Part shown: positions 12,406-24,985 of the stretch, piece after piece
How the letters are laid out: every line of letters begins with the position of its first letter
Position numbering within the stretch: the stretch's first letter is position 1
Source of the DNA: Amborella trichopoda
Lineage: Eukaryota > Streptophyta > Magnoliopsida > Amborellales > Amborellaceae
Direction of reading: 5' to 3'
Length of the DNA: 64,000 bases
NCBI RefSeq assembly: GCF_000471905.2
Contig: NW_006499801.1
Coordinates: 517,544 to 581,543 of the forward strand
Notes under the pieces: generated by a model
Database searches by the model: none
Told to the model about the DNA's origin: nothing
Seen by the model: only the letters and a program-made list of their open reading frames with translations
Program-made: the position numbers and the translations under genes

Positions 12406-12810
12406 TTACAACCCCCTTAGACCAATAATAACTGGTCTCATATTATACATTTCCTTTATCAAAACACATCTCATATTTAAACTATTTAATATTGTACTTT
12501 TTTCTACTACTCCAACTCAAAATAATATATATTTTGATGGGCATTTTGAAATTAAATCTAGACATATGAGTAAAAATGTCAAATTATTGATATCTTAAGT
12601 TTATTTTGATACATTTTCTTTAGTTTTTTATCTAGAGTATATTATTTTATCTAGGATTAATATAATCTGAATAATATTATTTTGTTAATTGTTTGGTACA
12701 TACCTTGTATTATATATAACATTTTTTTATCATTTACCTTTTTGGTGATTTTTCATCTTTTTTAGCTTTTTATAACTAAAAACGTATGATTTCCACCAAA
12801 TGCAAAAGTT

Positions 12811-12925
12811 CACATAGAGCCTGGCTCTAAACAATCAAATTAGAAGCTACCTCAAAACTTTCACTAAAAGAAATTGTTTTGATGCCAAAATATCATTAAA
12901 TTGATCATCTTGACATCTATAAAAA
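12811..12925 (+). repeat. Hairpin-ended MITE family, left end only (copy B)
   Basis: This is a left terminus with AGTTCACAT, the hairpin AGAGCC-T-GGCTCT, then AAACAATCAAATTA and the interior block TTGATCATCTTGACATCT. It breaks off after that; no right end was found. Confidence 0.75.
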
Positions 12926-14053
12926 TTGCACTCTTACTTTGAATAAAAAAATAATAATAAAGTTATATCTAAAACTTTCTATAAGTTCATATCATATTAC
13001 TTTATAACGGATGCTGCCAAACAATATATGATTCACTATCGCAATTAATTTTGTTGAATGATACGGAGCATATCCAAATATATGTGTAGTCTTCTAATCC
13101 TATTAAGCATAGGCAATAAGTTAGCGATGGTATCATACACACACATTAATTATAGGATGTATCTATCGAAAACTTATTTATCTTTAGAACAAAGAGATCA
13201 TAATTAATCTTGATCATTAAGAATACATATGATGGTTGGAATTTGGGAATGTAAAAGAAAACATCATGAACTTTATAACACACCTGAGCTATTGAATTTT
13301 ACATTGAGTCTCAAGTAATGCCAATACTGACCACGTACCAAACATAAATGGTGTTGTAATAAACAATCTCACATGCATACGACATGTCCCAATAAGCAAA
13401 TCATTGCGATTAAAATCAGACGATTGTAGGTTTCCAAGTACATAAGAAATTGTCCATGTGAAAAAACCATATAAAGCTTCCCCAACGCCCAAAAAAAAGC
13501 AGTAAATAGAGAGTATCACATGGATTTGATGCAGCATCATCACTATATCATTTAATATCCAAATAGTGAAAGAACATTCCATTCCTATGGAAAGGTGTCC
13601 TTTTGAGCACTAATTCACTCAGCTTTTTTGTTATGATTGCCTAATTTTAATTATAGAGTGAAAAAAAAAAGGAAAATAATGTTACATATCAATTAAAATA
13701 TGATAAACCAAATTCACTACATAATAGTCAACTGACTTCCAATCATCTAATCTTAACTGACCAACTTGATGCTCTTAAAAGTATGTGTGTGAAGGTACAG
13801 AGACTCTTTATCCATGTATCATGCTTACCAACCGAGAACTATAAAAAGTCTCATAATTAATTAATACATTTGGAATAATGTCGTTATACTTTAAAATAGT
13901 GGTCCTAGTATTTGGTGTGCCAATCACAAATCTCAATTTACATATATACAGCGTTTTTTTGGTTAGGGAAAGGTTTCTATGCTTCCCGTACAGTATAGAA
14001 GTTCTATCTTCTTCCTACTATCCAGCCATCCATTTTTTATCAAGAGAGTCACT
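12926..14053. other. AT-rich intergenic DNA
   Basis: No gene or repeat is recognised. A 97-residue minus-strand frame (13289-13582) has no motif and is probably chance. Confidence 0.45.
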
Positions 14054-14624
14054 NNNNNNNNNNNNNNNNNNNNNNNNNNNNNNNNNNNNNNNNNNNNNNN
14101 NNNNNNNNNNNNNNNNNNNNNNNNNNNNNNNNNNNNNNNNNNNNNNNNNNNNNNNNNNNNNNNNNNNNNNNNNNNNNNNNNNNNNNNNNNNNNNNNNNNN
14201 NNNNNNNNNNNNNNNNNNNNNNNNNNNNNNNNNNNNNNNNNNNNNNNNNNNNNNNNNNNNNNNNNNNNNNNNNNNNNNNNNNNNNNNNNNNNNNNNNNNN
14301 NNNNNNNNNNNNNNNNNNNNNNNNNNNNNNNNNNNNNNNNNNNNNNNNNNNNNNNNNNNNNNNNNNNNNNNNNNNNNNNNNNNNNNNNNNNNNNNNNNNN
14401 NNNNNNNNNNNNNNNNNNNNNNNNNNNNNNNNNNNNNNNNNNNNNNNNNNNNNNNNNNNNNNNNNNNNNNNNNNNNNNNNNNNNNNNNNNNNNNNNNNNN
14501 NNNNNNNNNNNNNNNNNNNNNNNNNNNNNNNNNNNNNNNNNNNNNNNNNNNNNNNNNNNNNNNNNNNNNNNNNNNNNNNNNNNNNNNNNNNNNNNNNNNN
14601 NNNNNNNNNNNNNNNNNNNNNNNN
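14054..14624. other. Assembly gap (571 N)
   Basis: A run of unknown bases. Any reading frame that crosses it is meaningless. Confidence 0.99.
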
Positions 14625-15256
14625 GGTACATGCCATCTTTTCATTGCGGTGCATCTATAAAAAATTATTAAAAAATAATTTTTGATAAAATATAATAACC
14701 AAAATACCCCTTGAATCTTTCAGATGTATTTTGGTCATTTTATTTTATCGAAATTATTTTTTTATATTTTTCGCTAGTGCGAGTTTAATAGAGGAATGAA
14801 CGTCCAAAATTTGGTGTCAAAATAGTTTACAGAAAAAAAATTAAAAATAAAATAGTATAGAGATGTTACATTGTGATTGGGACAATCTTAGCCCTCCATT
14901 TAGAATGGACGGTTGGATAAGGGGGAAGAAATAACTTCTATGCTGCAGGGAAAACATAGAAAGCTTGCCCTTTTGATTATGTCATGTCTCTTCCATAATA
15001 AAATATGGATTACATGTTGTACTAACAAGGGCCTGCAGAAAGGAGATGTGGATCCGCCCCAGTTATGACAAAACTTCATTGTTCTACACTAGTGATTTAA
15101 AACTCGACGAGTCGAAACGGACTTGCCCGGTTCGATACGAAAATCAGTGACCCCGTGTCGATTCCTTTAAAAAGCGTAAGAGAATTGCCGGTTCTGAACA
15201 ATAAATCATTCGCATGATGTCATAAATCACGATTCTATACAGTAAATCACATGAAT
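14625..15256. other. Intergenic DNA, nothing assigned
   Basis: AT-rich DNA without a recognisable gene, promoter or mobile-element end. Confidence 0.45.
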
Positions 15257-15458
15257 AACATCATAGAACGAAGTATGACACACATATCGGTGAGTCACTA
15301 GATGAGGGCATTTTTATAATTTAGTTTAAAAATAATTTTAAAAAAACCATCATAGAACGAAGTATGATGCACACATCGGCGAGTCACTAGATGAGGGCAT
15401 TTTTGTAATTTAGTTGAGTCATTAGATGAGGGCATATTTGTAATTTAGTTTAAAAATA
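15257..15458. repeat. Tandem repeat around GAGTCACTAGATGAGGGCA
   Basis: Three partial units (about 15257-15346, 15347-15413, 15414-15458) share ATCATAGAACGAAGTATGA, GTGAGTCACTAGATGAGGGC and ATTTTTRTAATTTAGTT. The third keeps only the last part. This is a local duplication in non-coding DNA. Confidence 0.85.
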
Positions 15459-15724
15459 GGGACTCCATGTGTACCTCCTATTCTAGGTTACGCTGCCCCT
15501 TTTCTTAACATGTTAACGATTACAGTATTGAGGAGGTATCTATTCCTGTCAAACTTCTTTTACTTCTTCGATGTGGGATTCGAACACGGTGATATAATGT
15601 TGAGGTGTTAATTCAATAGATATCATTATTATAGAAAGTAAATCAACACTTAGTGAAGTTGTGCAGTCGGTTATCACTTATGATTTCATCTTGGATGAAC
15701 CTCTGGGCCATTATCCAACGTTTT

Positions 15725-15960
15725 ATTTTTGTCTTCAAAAAAATAAAATAAAAAGTACCTTGGCGGCATCATTTTCTTATTTTTCTTATCAAAAAAAAAG
15801 TAATGCAAACAAGCAAAAACAAAAAGATAATACAACATCTTCTTATTTTTCTTGTCAAAAATAAAATAAAAGGTAATACAACAAGTATCATAGTTTTCTT
15901 GTCAAAAAAAAGAAAAGAAGCAATGTAACAAGTATTTCTTGTCAAAAAAATAAAATTTAT
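15725..15960. repeat. Degenerate tandem repeat, TTTCTTGTCAAAAAAA units
   Basis: At least four units of about 50 bp contain TTTTCTTGTCAAAAA, an A/T-rich spacer and GTAATGCAACAAG-like sequence. The small open frame at 15661 is built from this repeat. Confidence 0.75.
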
Positions 15961-17010
15961 TTCTTAATAAAACCTAGGAATAAATGGTCTAATTATTATT
16001 TTTTACTTTTATAAGGTGATGATCTTTAACATAAATTTAGAAATATTAATTCAAAGATAGGGTTCATACAATGAGGCCATTTGAAATCTCTCTCTCTCTC
16101 TACTAACAATCTCTTCCACTAAATTTATTCTAGAAACCTAAAAAATTAAATTTTTGAAAAATTAATATGTTATTTTGAAATTGGTACGCATTCTAATAAT
16201 TTCTACATTGACAATCAAATCTTTTACTTTATTTATTAATTTATTTTTATTATAAATAATGTAATGTATTATTTTTTTTACAGTTGTCAATAATACATTT
16301 TAAATAAAATGATATTATAAAATATTTTGGATTTTTTATTATGTATATAATAAAATAATTTTAAAATGTAAACCAACAATTTCAATTTCAGTATATAATA
16401 TTATAGTCAGTTAGGTTGTAATAATTTTATATTATAATTAGTTAGGTTGTAATAATTTGGGTTTCCTTTAGCGGATCATGGTTTTCTGTCAATTCGAGAT
16501 TTTAATGGACATTTTGTCATCGATTTAATCGATTCTTTATTGTAGTTCATGTATGATTATATACTGTATCCATGATAATTTTATGATTTTTCTTTTATGT
16601 GATGTAAATTTAATGGTTAACATGAGTTCATACAGAGAAAGAACCTCTTAATATTCACATATTGATGAAACAAATAAAAGTTAATAATGTAGTACCCACA
16701 TTTCTTATTGGATTCCTAAAAAACAACATTTATAATGAATTTTAATATTTTTTTTGGATTTTTTTTAAGGTTAAATCCGATCGATTCGGCCAATTCTCAA
16801 TCCGAGTCGCCGATTCACCGATCCGAATGAATTTTTGGGGTTCCCGATCCAATGCACCTATCCATTTTTTAAACCACTGCTCTCCACATTCAACTAACAA
16901 ATTCTTACTTCTGACATCAAATTTACAATGCACATCAAGGTTGGTTCACTCAAATATGTAGTTTTACTATACTTTTTCATGTAGAAATCACTGGAGTAGA
17001 ATGTCCATTA
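15961..17010. other. AT-rich intergenic DNA
   Basis: Very AT-rich, with short low-complexity tracts such as a CT run near 16088-16102. No gene is recognised. Confidence 0.5.
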
Positions 17011-17328
17011 CTCTCTCGGGTAAAACTCCACCTAAAATTTATTCTAGGACCTCAAATTTATTCTGGGATGTAACCTCTTCAACCCATAGATTAACCTCTA
17101 TAAAAAAAAAAATTCTCTTAATTGTATATTCTATGGTTTTAAAAAAAATCAATACCTCTATATAGAATAGAGACCATTCAATTTTTAGACGGTGAGTTTT
17201 GAGTATTAAAAAATCCAAATTTATTATTACTTTTTTCCTTTTTAAGAATAACATCTAGTAATTCTTAAGTGGTTTCCAAAATTTCGGATGGAAAAAATCC
17301 TCCCAAATAAATATTCTGACTGAGGGAG
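17011..17328. repeat. CTCCCTC-ended MITE, near-complete
   Basis: The element runs from TA-CTCTCTCGGG (17009) to CTGAGGGAG-TA (17330), with matching ends in inverted orientation and TA on both sides, like Stowaway MITEs. The body carries GAGACCATTCAATTTTTAGA and GGTTTCCAAAATTTCGGATG, shared with other copies in this window. The outer right flank to 17350 (GCGTAGTACACGTGCTCTT) matches the outer flank of the copy at 18115, so the true element may be longer than the CTCCCTC core. Confidence 0.75.
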
Positions 17329-18057
17329 TAAGCGTAGTACACGTGCTCTTATTAGCTTTTTTATTATTTTTTTTATTTTTTTATTTTTATTTATTTTATT
17401 TTATTTTTAACGAAAATATATTGGCATTTGCACTTGGTACAGTCCACTTATGGTTATGCATCATATCCTACCCTACCCTAAACCACATGCCATGCTAGGG
17501 AGTGGCTTCTCAAACCGAGCAAATTAATTCAAATTATGTTATGTCGGAGCGGGTATGACATGCCGTGTCTAGCTTCTCATTTAAGATCGTAAATACATGT
17601 TTGGCTGTAAAAATACGTGAATACATACAACCAGTGACAACTAAAGCGCATAATATATGCGGTTCAACTCAAATGACTTATATGTTCATCGCTTGCCTGG
17701 ACAAGAAAAATATCTAACATCACAATAAATCTCATAATTTTTGGTTTTGGGTTACAAGAGATATACATTTCTTTAAACATTAACACCGTTATTCCCTTCG
17801 GCACCATCTCCCCGGACCAACCAAACAACGCCTCGCCTCGCCTCGCCTCTAATAAATAGACTTTCCTCCCTTGTTCGAAAAAAAAGGTTGAGAACGGTTG
17901 AAATACGAAAATTAAAGCAACGAAAAGCCCATTGGATATAGGACCTGCCAAGGAGCTCTATGGATATCCCTTGACCTCGTAATTATTTGTGCCCTTCATT
18001 TCCTTGTATACATGCTACTGTGTAAAGTTTCTTCCCTGCTCCCACAAAAACATACAT
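17329..18057. other. Intergenic DNA, nothing assigned
   Basis: A small CCTCG repeat (CGCCTCGCCTCGCCTC, near 17831) and low-complexity T-rich sequence (17360-17410). No gene is supported. Confidence 0.4.
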
Positions 18058-18236
18058 AGAGCACGTGTATTGTGCTCCCAAGCTCTACTTCCTTGGGAGC
18101 ATAGTTTACTTCTACTCCCTCCGTTAGAAAACCTATTTGGGAGGAATTTTTCAATTTGAAATTTTGGAAACCACTTAATAATTATTCGATGATATTCTCA
18201 AAAAAAAAAATTCTTAGCATTTTAACCTCTGATCTC
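18058..18236. repeat. CTCCCTC-ended MITE, left half split by a LINE
   Basis: The outer region AGAGCACGTGTATTGTGCTC is followed by a hairpin (TGCTCCCAAG ... CTTGGGAGCA, 10-bp stem) and then TA-CTCCCTCCGTTAGAA. The body matches other copies to 18236, where the minus-strand LINE begins. The right half resumes at 20695 and ends near 20911. Confidence 0.7.
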
Positions 18237-19148
18237 TTTTTTTTTGAACAGTAATGCACGACTTATCATTAATTTAAATCTAAAATACAAGATGTTACAC
18301 AAGATTATATAAATGAAGCAACCAACAGAAAGGGAGTATGGAGTCCTCTTTTGGCAAGAATATCGGCATCTTCATTCGTCTCTCTATAACAATGTTGGAC
18401 CGTTATCATAGAGGTTGACAAAATATCCCAAATTTGATGAAAAATAATCTATAATCTCCAAAGAATACACGTCTTTCTCTTATTACAAGCAACGACATTT
18501 GTCGAGTCTCTTTCGATAATCATGCCCCCTTCCAAAATGCATAGCAATTTCAAACCTTTTAATAAACCTCATGCTTCCGCCTTATTTGCTGTGTGATAAC
18601 ACAAGGACCCGAGTAATAAAATATAGTGTGACCCAAAATATTTCTGATGAGTCCACCATAGCCAATTGGCCTTGGATTGTTAAGTGAACTTCCATCAAAA
18701 TTAAGTTTGAAGGAATTCACTGATGGTGGTATCCAAACGACCTTACTATGAGTGTTGGTGGTAACACTCATAGTCATCACTGCCAAGGGATTGCTAATGA
18801 TATGACTTTTAGGAATAAAGCCACTATCCTTATGTGCAATGAACCAATCGGCTGCAACTACCAAAATATTTGATTTTAATATAGACAGCTATGTACTTAT
18901 ATTATTAAAGACTCTTCTATTTTTTTCCTTCCACGCACTCTAAACAAGGCTAACCTAAATAGATTTCCAAAGAATAGTTCCCATCTTCGAAATATCGGGT
19001 GTGATCCATTGGTCAAGAAGAACTCTGACATTTTGGGGCAAAAGTAATGATAGATTGAGGCATTACCGAGCTCAATCCCAAAGATATATAACAAAAGGGC
19101 ATGAGAGAAAAAGATATTGTTAAGTTTCATCACTTGTCTTTGCATAGG

Positions 19149-19179
<31 letters not shown>

Positions 19180-20694
19180 TGATAATAAACCCAATCTTTC
19201 TTAAGTTGTCAACAGTTGCTAATTTATCTTGGCACATGATCCATAATAATAGCGGCACTTTAAGATGCATATGCAATTTCTTAATCTTGAATAAACCAAC
19301 ATCCAACTCTCTCCAATTATAAGAAAATAATAGATTGTAGGTTGACTTAACTAAAAAATCTTCCAAAGAGGTAAGATCCCAAATAAGCTATCATATATAT
19401 TTAGAGTCAAATATGTGTCATTCAATAATTCCAGCAATGTTTGATACTCCTCAATGAATCTGTCTGCACATCTCCTGTACCTACACGGAATGGACCGACA
19501 ATATTAGTATAAACGCGCCCACTAGCCTCAATGACAGATGCTAGCGGGTTTAAAGCTTTTAAGAGAACCTCAGGGAAAAGGTATCTCAGTGGATTATCTC
19601 CAATCCATTTGTCAAACCAAAAGAGAGTGGATTCTTTATTCCCTATTATTTTTCGGAATTGCCATAGATACACAGATCTCTCATAGTCAATACCTCTCCA
19701 AACATGATACAAACTTGTATTGTTTCTTGGACTTTTAATGAGGCCAAAATTCAAATCCATTCCTCAAGTTGTGTATGGATCCTCCACCACCATTTTATTA
19801 AAAGTGCAGATTTCATATGTTTCATTCTCCTAACACTCAATCATCACTCCTTCGTTGGTCTACAAACTTTTTTTCAACTCACCAGATGAAATCTTTTCCT
19901 TCTTATGTCAACTTCCCATAAAAAAAATTTCATAATTCTCTCTAGTTGTTTTTCAACTTGTTTTAGCATCTTAAATAAGCACATAAAATATACTGGGAGG
20001 TTGAACAAAGTAGATTTAATCAACGTATATCTTCCCCCCTATAGAAAGAGTTTTAGTTTTCCAAGTGTCCAGTTTCTTGTCAAATTATTCCACCACCAGA
20101 TCCCAAATTGATCTTAAAGCCTTGAATCCACTAAGGGAATTCTTAAATAAGTACAAGGTAAAGACTCAACCCCACAACCTAATAAATGTGCCCTTATTGA
20201 TACTACTATTTGCGGACAGCCAATATCAATGAGCTTGGTTTTACTCAAGTTAACTTTAATTCCAGTTGAGAGTTCCACACTTTTCAAGAAAATCCATAGG
20301 CAATTGATTTCTTTCATCGGGGGATCACATAATATAATGGTATCATCAACATATTATAAATGTAATACTATAACATCATTATTACCAATATTAACACCTG
20401 ATATGATCTTTTTCAATGTCAATCAGTTAAGTATGACATTAAAGCTCTCAGCTACCAAAATATATAAAAATTGTGAAAGAGGGTCCCCTTGTCTCAATCC
20501 TCTCGATCTTTGAAAAAAATAGTTGCTTTTCTATTAACAAAAATTGAAAAATAGGTAGAAGACAGACAACCATCAATCCACAATATCCACCTTGAACGAA
20601 AACCCATTTTAACCATAATACTTTGTAGTGCCCCTCAATCAACAGTATCACATGCCTTCTCAAAGTATAGCTTACAAAACTTTATAAGAAATTA
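18237..20694 (-). mobile_element. 5'-truncated L1-type LINE, degenerate
   Basis: Read on the minus strand, the element keeps reverse transcriptase blocks: FEKACDTVDWGALQS-like near 20660, the RLRQGDPL-like block near 20490, and YVDDTIILCDPP near 20360. Thumb-region blocks with STGIKVNLSKTKLI and LPCTYL follow. Then come WFDKWIGDNPLRYLFPE (19560-19620), a zf-RVT region (19150-19370) and an RNase H domain (FKLNFDGSSLNNPRP, about 18680-18720). Stops and frameshifts are scattered, and the endonuclease domain is absent. Its A-tail appears as T-run 18237-18245. Flanks TTTTAACCTCTGATCTCTTT and TTTTATACCCTCTATGCTCT are similar and probably a decayed target duplication. It sits inside an older MITE. 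Confidence 0.88.
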
Positions 20695-20911
20695 TTTTAT
20701 ACCCTCTATGCTCTTTGAGTGTCATTAGGAAATTTCCTAATTGTACCCTCTAGCTTACAAAACTTTCTATTCAATCTCGATATATTGTTTTTTTCAATCT
20801 CGATATATTGTTTTTTATTGATGTTAACCTATAGGTTGAAGATGTTATATTAGCAAAAGTTGGGGGCTTGGGGCCATAGATTTAACTCTAGGTGGGGTTT
20901 ACCCAATAGAG
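20695..20911. repeat. CTCCCTC-ended MITE, right half of split copy
   Basis: It continues the copy that starts at 18058: GTTGAAGATG, GGGGCCATAGATTTAACTC and GGTGGGGTTTACCCAATAGAG align with the right part of the copy at 20981-21277 and end before TA. A repeated phrase TAGCTTACAAAACTTT (20667 and 20751) and a doubled TCAATCTCGATATATTG show extra local rearrangement. Confidence 0.6.
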
Positions 20912-20980
20912 TAAATGGATATTTTTCCATATATAGAGAGCAAGTATGCAATGGTCCTTCGGGGGTATAGTTTACTTCTA

Positions 20981-21277
20981 CTCCCTCAGTTAGAAGATCT
21001 ACTTGGGATGCTGTTTTTCAATCTGAAATTTTGGAAATCACTTAAGAATTACTAGATGTTGTTCTAAAAATATATATTTGAAATTTGTGTGTTCTAGCAC
21101 AATTTCAATATTTAAAAATTGGATGGTCTGTATTAAATCTGGACACATTATTTTTTCTAGAGCATGGAAGGTACAATTAGGGAAAAAAATTATTGAAGTT
21201 AATTATGGTTGAAGAGGCTTCATCCCCAAAATTTGAGGTCCTAGAATTAATTCTAAGTAGGGTTTTACCAAACGAAG
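20981..21277. repeat. CTCCCTC-ended MITE, complete core
   Basis: It lies between TA (20979) and TA (21278), starts CTCCCTCAGTTAGAAG and ends with an inverted GTTTTACCAAACGAAG. Conserved body phrases include GAAATTTTGGAAATCACTTA and TGAAGAGGCTTCATCCCC. Confidence 0.75.
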
Positions 21278-21442
21278 TAAATAGAGATTCAACTTCCTCG
21301 GGAGTAATATATTTTGGCAAGCCTTAAAACCTAATCGAAGATATTTTCAACACGAAAGAGGCCTGCACATGGGCTGGCTCATGGATCAACCATAAAGTGA
21401 AAAGTGAACTTGCCATTTTAATATAAGTATTCAAATGTAAAT

Positions 21443-21837
21443 TGGTGCATTTTGCATAAGGTTGCAACTTTAAACAATCTAATTAAGGCGTACCTCTATA
21501 TTTTTATCCTAAGATGTAATTTTGGTGTAAAACATTTTTAAGATTGCTTGAAAATATATTTCCAGTTCTAATCATAAAATTTAAACTTAAAAAATAGTTC
21601 AAATTAAGTGTATTTATAAACATATGAAAATCTTGAAACTGATCGGTTTAAATATGTCTTGCAAGTGCATTATTTTTGTTACTTGGACATCTTTTTCTTT
21701 TTCATATTCATATATCTTGATGTCGAGATGATCAATTAGAGGATTTTTTTAACATTAAATCAATATTTTCTAATGGATTTTTGAGGTGCAACCTTAATTC
21801 CACATTTTAAGGTTGCAACCTTATATAATATTTTTTC
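21443..21837. repeat. Hairpin-ended MITE, complete, with target duplication (copy G)
   Basis: Flanked by a perfect 9-bp direct repeat AATGTAAAT (21434-21442 and 21838-21846). The left end has AAGGTTGCAACTTT and then AAACAATCTAATTA. The right end has the perfect palindrome AAGGTTGCAACCTT (21809-21822) before TATATAATA. The interior holds the third palindrome region ATATCTTGATGTCGAGATG. The 9-bp duplication points to Mutator-like transposition. Confidence 0.85.
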
Positions 21838-21846
21838 AATGTAAAT

Positions 21847-23334
21847 ATTGTATTTCATAACCAAATAACGATGGAAAAAGTTTAAATGTGTGCTCCCCTT
21901 CCAAAAATGTCTTAGAAATGGATTTAGAATTTGAAACATATCTTAAGCGATTCTAGTCTGTCTATGTGCATTTGGGTTTTAAATCCATGATTTAAAATCA
22001 AAAGAAAATTGCGCCATTGAGTAACATATTGTTTTTTTTAAATTTATCCACTTTAGAATCACAAGAAAATTATTTTAAAATATGAAAAATAAATTTTTTT
22101 TATCTAACTATTTTATTTGAGGGGCTACATTTACCATGTATGCTCGCATGAAAGCACATCATACTCCCTATTTCCTAAAATGTTTATTTTTGAGTGAGGT
22201 GACATGTTTGTGACCTAAAATTACGAACAGATTTATCGTTTTCTGAACGGTAAAATTACGAACAGATTTATCACTGCACACAATACGAATGAACGAATCG
22301 AAACTTGAAGTTCCAAATGGTTTCTGACTAAAAAAAACTACAAAGTGACCCTGGTTAAGAACTTGATGTTTTGAATTGGTCTTTTATTAAAAAAGACAAA
22401 TGACCCAATTCAGAACTGAAGTTTTGAATCGATATTTCACTAAAAAAAATACAAGTGACCTAGCTTGAAACATGAAGTTTTGAATTAATATGTCACTCTG
22501 AAAAAATTGACCAATGGCTCAGGAGTTCAAGTTCCAAAAGAAGGTAAGATGGGATTTTTTTTCTAAGAAAAAAGAAAAAAAAGAGAGAGAAAAGTATACA
22601 ATATGAAAATTTAAAAATAGTTTTAAAATACCACAAATTACATGAGATATTTACGAAAATATGAGCTCTTAAAACTCTAGATCTCACCATTCATCCAATA
22701 AATGATCTAAAGTCAAGTTTGGAGCAGTATTAAATCTCAAATATATTAAATCTCTTTTACGTTATATTGATTGACAAGAAAATACAATCTAGAAGTATAT
22801 TGTTTATGAAATATAGTACATAACATGTATTGGAGCAGAAATTATGTTGGGGTATTGGAAAAGATTGAAGAGGTAAATTAATTTTAAAAAGTTTTGAAAA
22901 AAATAATAATTCAAGTATACTGATTTGACGATTATATGTGAGTGCACTCAAATAGTTTAAATTTATCAACTAACAATAGTAGAAAAAAAAAGAAAGAAAA
23001 ATAAAGCCAACACCCAAATCCGTTTATTTTTCGAAACAACAGCTACAATTGTGTTGCAGAGTCCAAAAAATAAATATGGGCATATCTAAAAATAAACAAT
23101 AGCTAATTGCAGAAAATGGGACTGCCAAAAGTATGGTATGGTGCTTTGGGCGGGGCCACTATATCTTTTTATTAATTAATACAAATGAAAGATTGTGAAA
23201 CAATCAACAGAGCCGCGTATAAATATGGGAATAGGTTAGTAATTCGTACTAAAAATGATCAATTTTATGGAGTGACAATAAGTGCTATGCCTGCCTATGT
23301 ACAATTACGAGTAGTGCTGTTTGGTATTTTAAAA
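21847..23334. other. Intergenic DNA with a local repeat
   Basis: Near 22210-22500 several phrases recur (ACGAACAGATTTATC twice; GAACTTGATGTTTTGAATTGG, then GAACTGAAGTTTTGAATCG, then AACATGAAGTTTTGAATT), a degenerate tandem repeat of about 60-70 bp. A 66-residue plus-strand frame (23185-23385) runs into the next MITE and has no family signature. No gene is claimed. Confidence 0.45.
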
Positions 23335-23717
23335 GGGTATGGTTTGTATAGAGCCGAGGCTCTAAACAATCAAATTATAACCTAAGTTCAAATAGTATCG
23401 AGAAATGATGTTTCAATATTGAAAATCTTTGTGATAGTTTTAAAATATATTTTTATTTTTAATTATAAAATTTAAAGCTTCTAAAATAGTGTAGATTGAG
23501 TAGATCTATGAAAATTTTGAAAATTGATGGTCCAAAATGCATTATAAGATGCGATATTTTTAAAACTCGAAATCCATTTTTTTCTCATGTCCATGCATCT
23601 GGATATCGAGATGATTAATTTGAAGGTATTTGGGAATCAAACAACCTCTTCTAGTGAAATTTTGGAGGTAGGCTCTAATTTGATTGTTTAGAGCCTAGGC
23701 TCTATATAAACTTTTCT
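23335..23717. repeat. Hairpin-ended MITE, complete, reference copy (copy A)
   Basis: The left terminus GGGTATGGTTTGTATA leads to hairpin AGAGCC-GA-GGCTCT and AAACAATCAAATTA. The right terminus is the inverted form with AGAGCC-TA-GGCTCT and TATATAAAC. TTTTAAAA stands on both sides (23327-23334 and 23719-23726; 8 of 9 if one base more is counted), a probable target duplication. No coding capacity. Confidence 0.88.
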
Positions 23718-23726
23718 CTTTTAAAA

Positions 23727-24985
23727 ATCTTCACTTGATATATAGGTTATTTAATTTCTCTATAATTTTTTAGAAAATTTTCTCAATTTTTTATACTTGA
23801 AAAAAACAATCGAGGGGGCTGCTAGCTCAACACTGATTGACTCACCAACCTGACTTTTAGAACGCTGGTGCTTTTCACCTGGGGTGTCAAGAAGAGCCAA
23901 GCCTCGATAATACTTACCAGGCTTGACAAGCTAAGATTGAGCCTAGCTCATTTATTAAATATTTTAAGGGAAAATTATAGATATCCCAATGAACACAACT
24001 TTCTAGCATACCCCCAATACTATTTAAACCCCTGGTTTTTTCACCTCTTTTCTCTCTCAAGAAAAAAAAAATCAAGCCAGCTAGGGATAATATACACTGA
24101 ATAGGCTTTAATGGGGGCCAAAAGCTGGTCTGACACACCATGTGTCAGATTGGCTTCATTGTTTAAAATGAAGCCATCCAACATTCCTCTTTATTGGAGA
24201 ATAGATGTAAGTCCACACATTATGTGCTAGACCACTTCATTTTCAAAAAAATAAAAATAAATAAATAAATGAGAGGTGGCATGATGAATCTTTCAAAAGA
24301 ACTTTTTTATTTGGGGTGGGTGTAAAAATAAATATTATTTCATTATTCGAACTGATTGGTTTAAGGGGAAAAAAAAGTTCAAAAAAAATTCAAAAGTTTA
24401 ATTTCCAAAGAGACTTGTTAATAGTTTCAATTTGGAGTTTGGAAGTCTAATCATATAGAAATTTAGAAAAAATATAAAAATAGGTCCATAACCCTATATT
24501 ACAGCATATGGGGCATGGCTTTTAACTCAAAAAAGAGATATTAAGTAAATTCCCTAATAATTATGGCACATGTTCCTTTAATAATTCTCTCATCGAGCTC
24601 TGCAATCTCTTTGTAACGTTTGAAAATTGAAACTTTTATGTGGTAGGTTGGAAATCATTAGAATTAGAATGATGAAGGTTAAAATTGGTTCCAACAAACA
24701 AGCATGATCCCGCCACTAAATAAGTGGTAATACCAGTGATATGCAAAGCTTTACGCAATTACGACTCTCATGGAAAACAACAAATAACTTGGAGTTATCA
24801 AATGGACAAAGACACATCGTTTCCACTCGCGCATGGCCCGTGAAACCAAAGGTCAACGAAACTCCCCATGAGAGAGAGAAAGAAACCTCAGGGGGGAGAT
24901 TGAGAGAGAGAGACTTCGTCAACCAGCTGACGTTGGAGGTAAGAGAGAGAGAGACTCAGATAGGGACTTCTTCAACCACCTGACG
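23727..24985. other. Intergenic DNA upstream of the F-box gene
   Basis: There is no coding signal. Near 24905-24985 a GA-rich phrase and ACTTCKTCAACCASCTGACGTTG occur twice in tandem (about 57-bp unit). The right end probably belongs to the promoter of the F-box gene. Confidence 0.45.

Noticed and set aside
13878..14671. Long open frames on both strands
   Set aside because: They are made almost entirely of N from the assembly gap.
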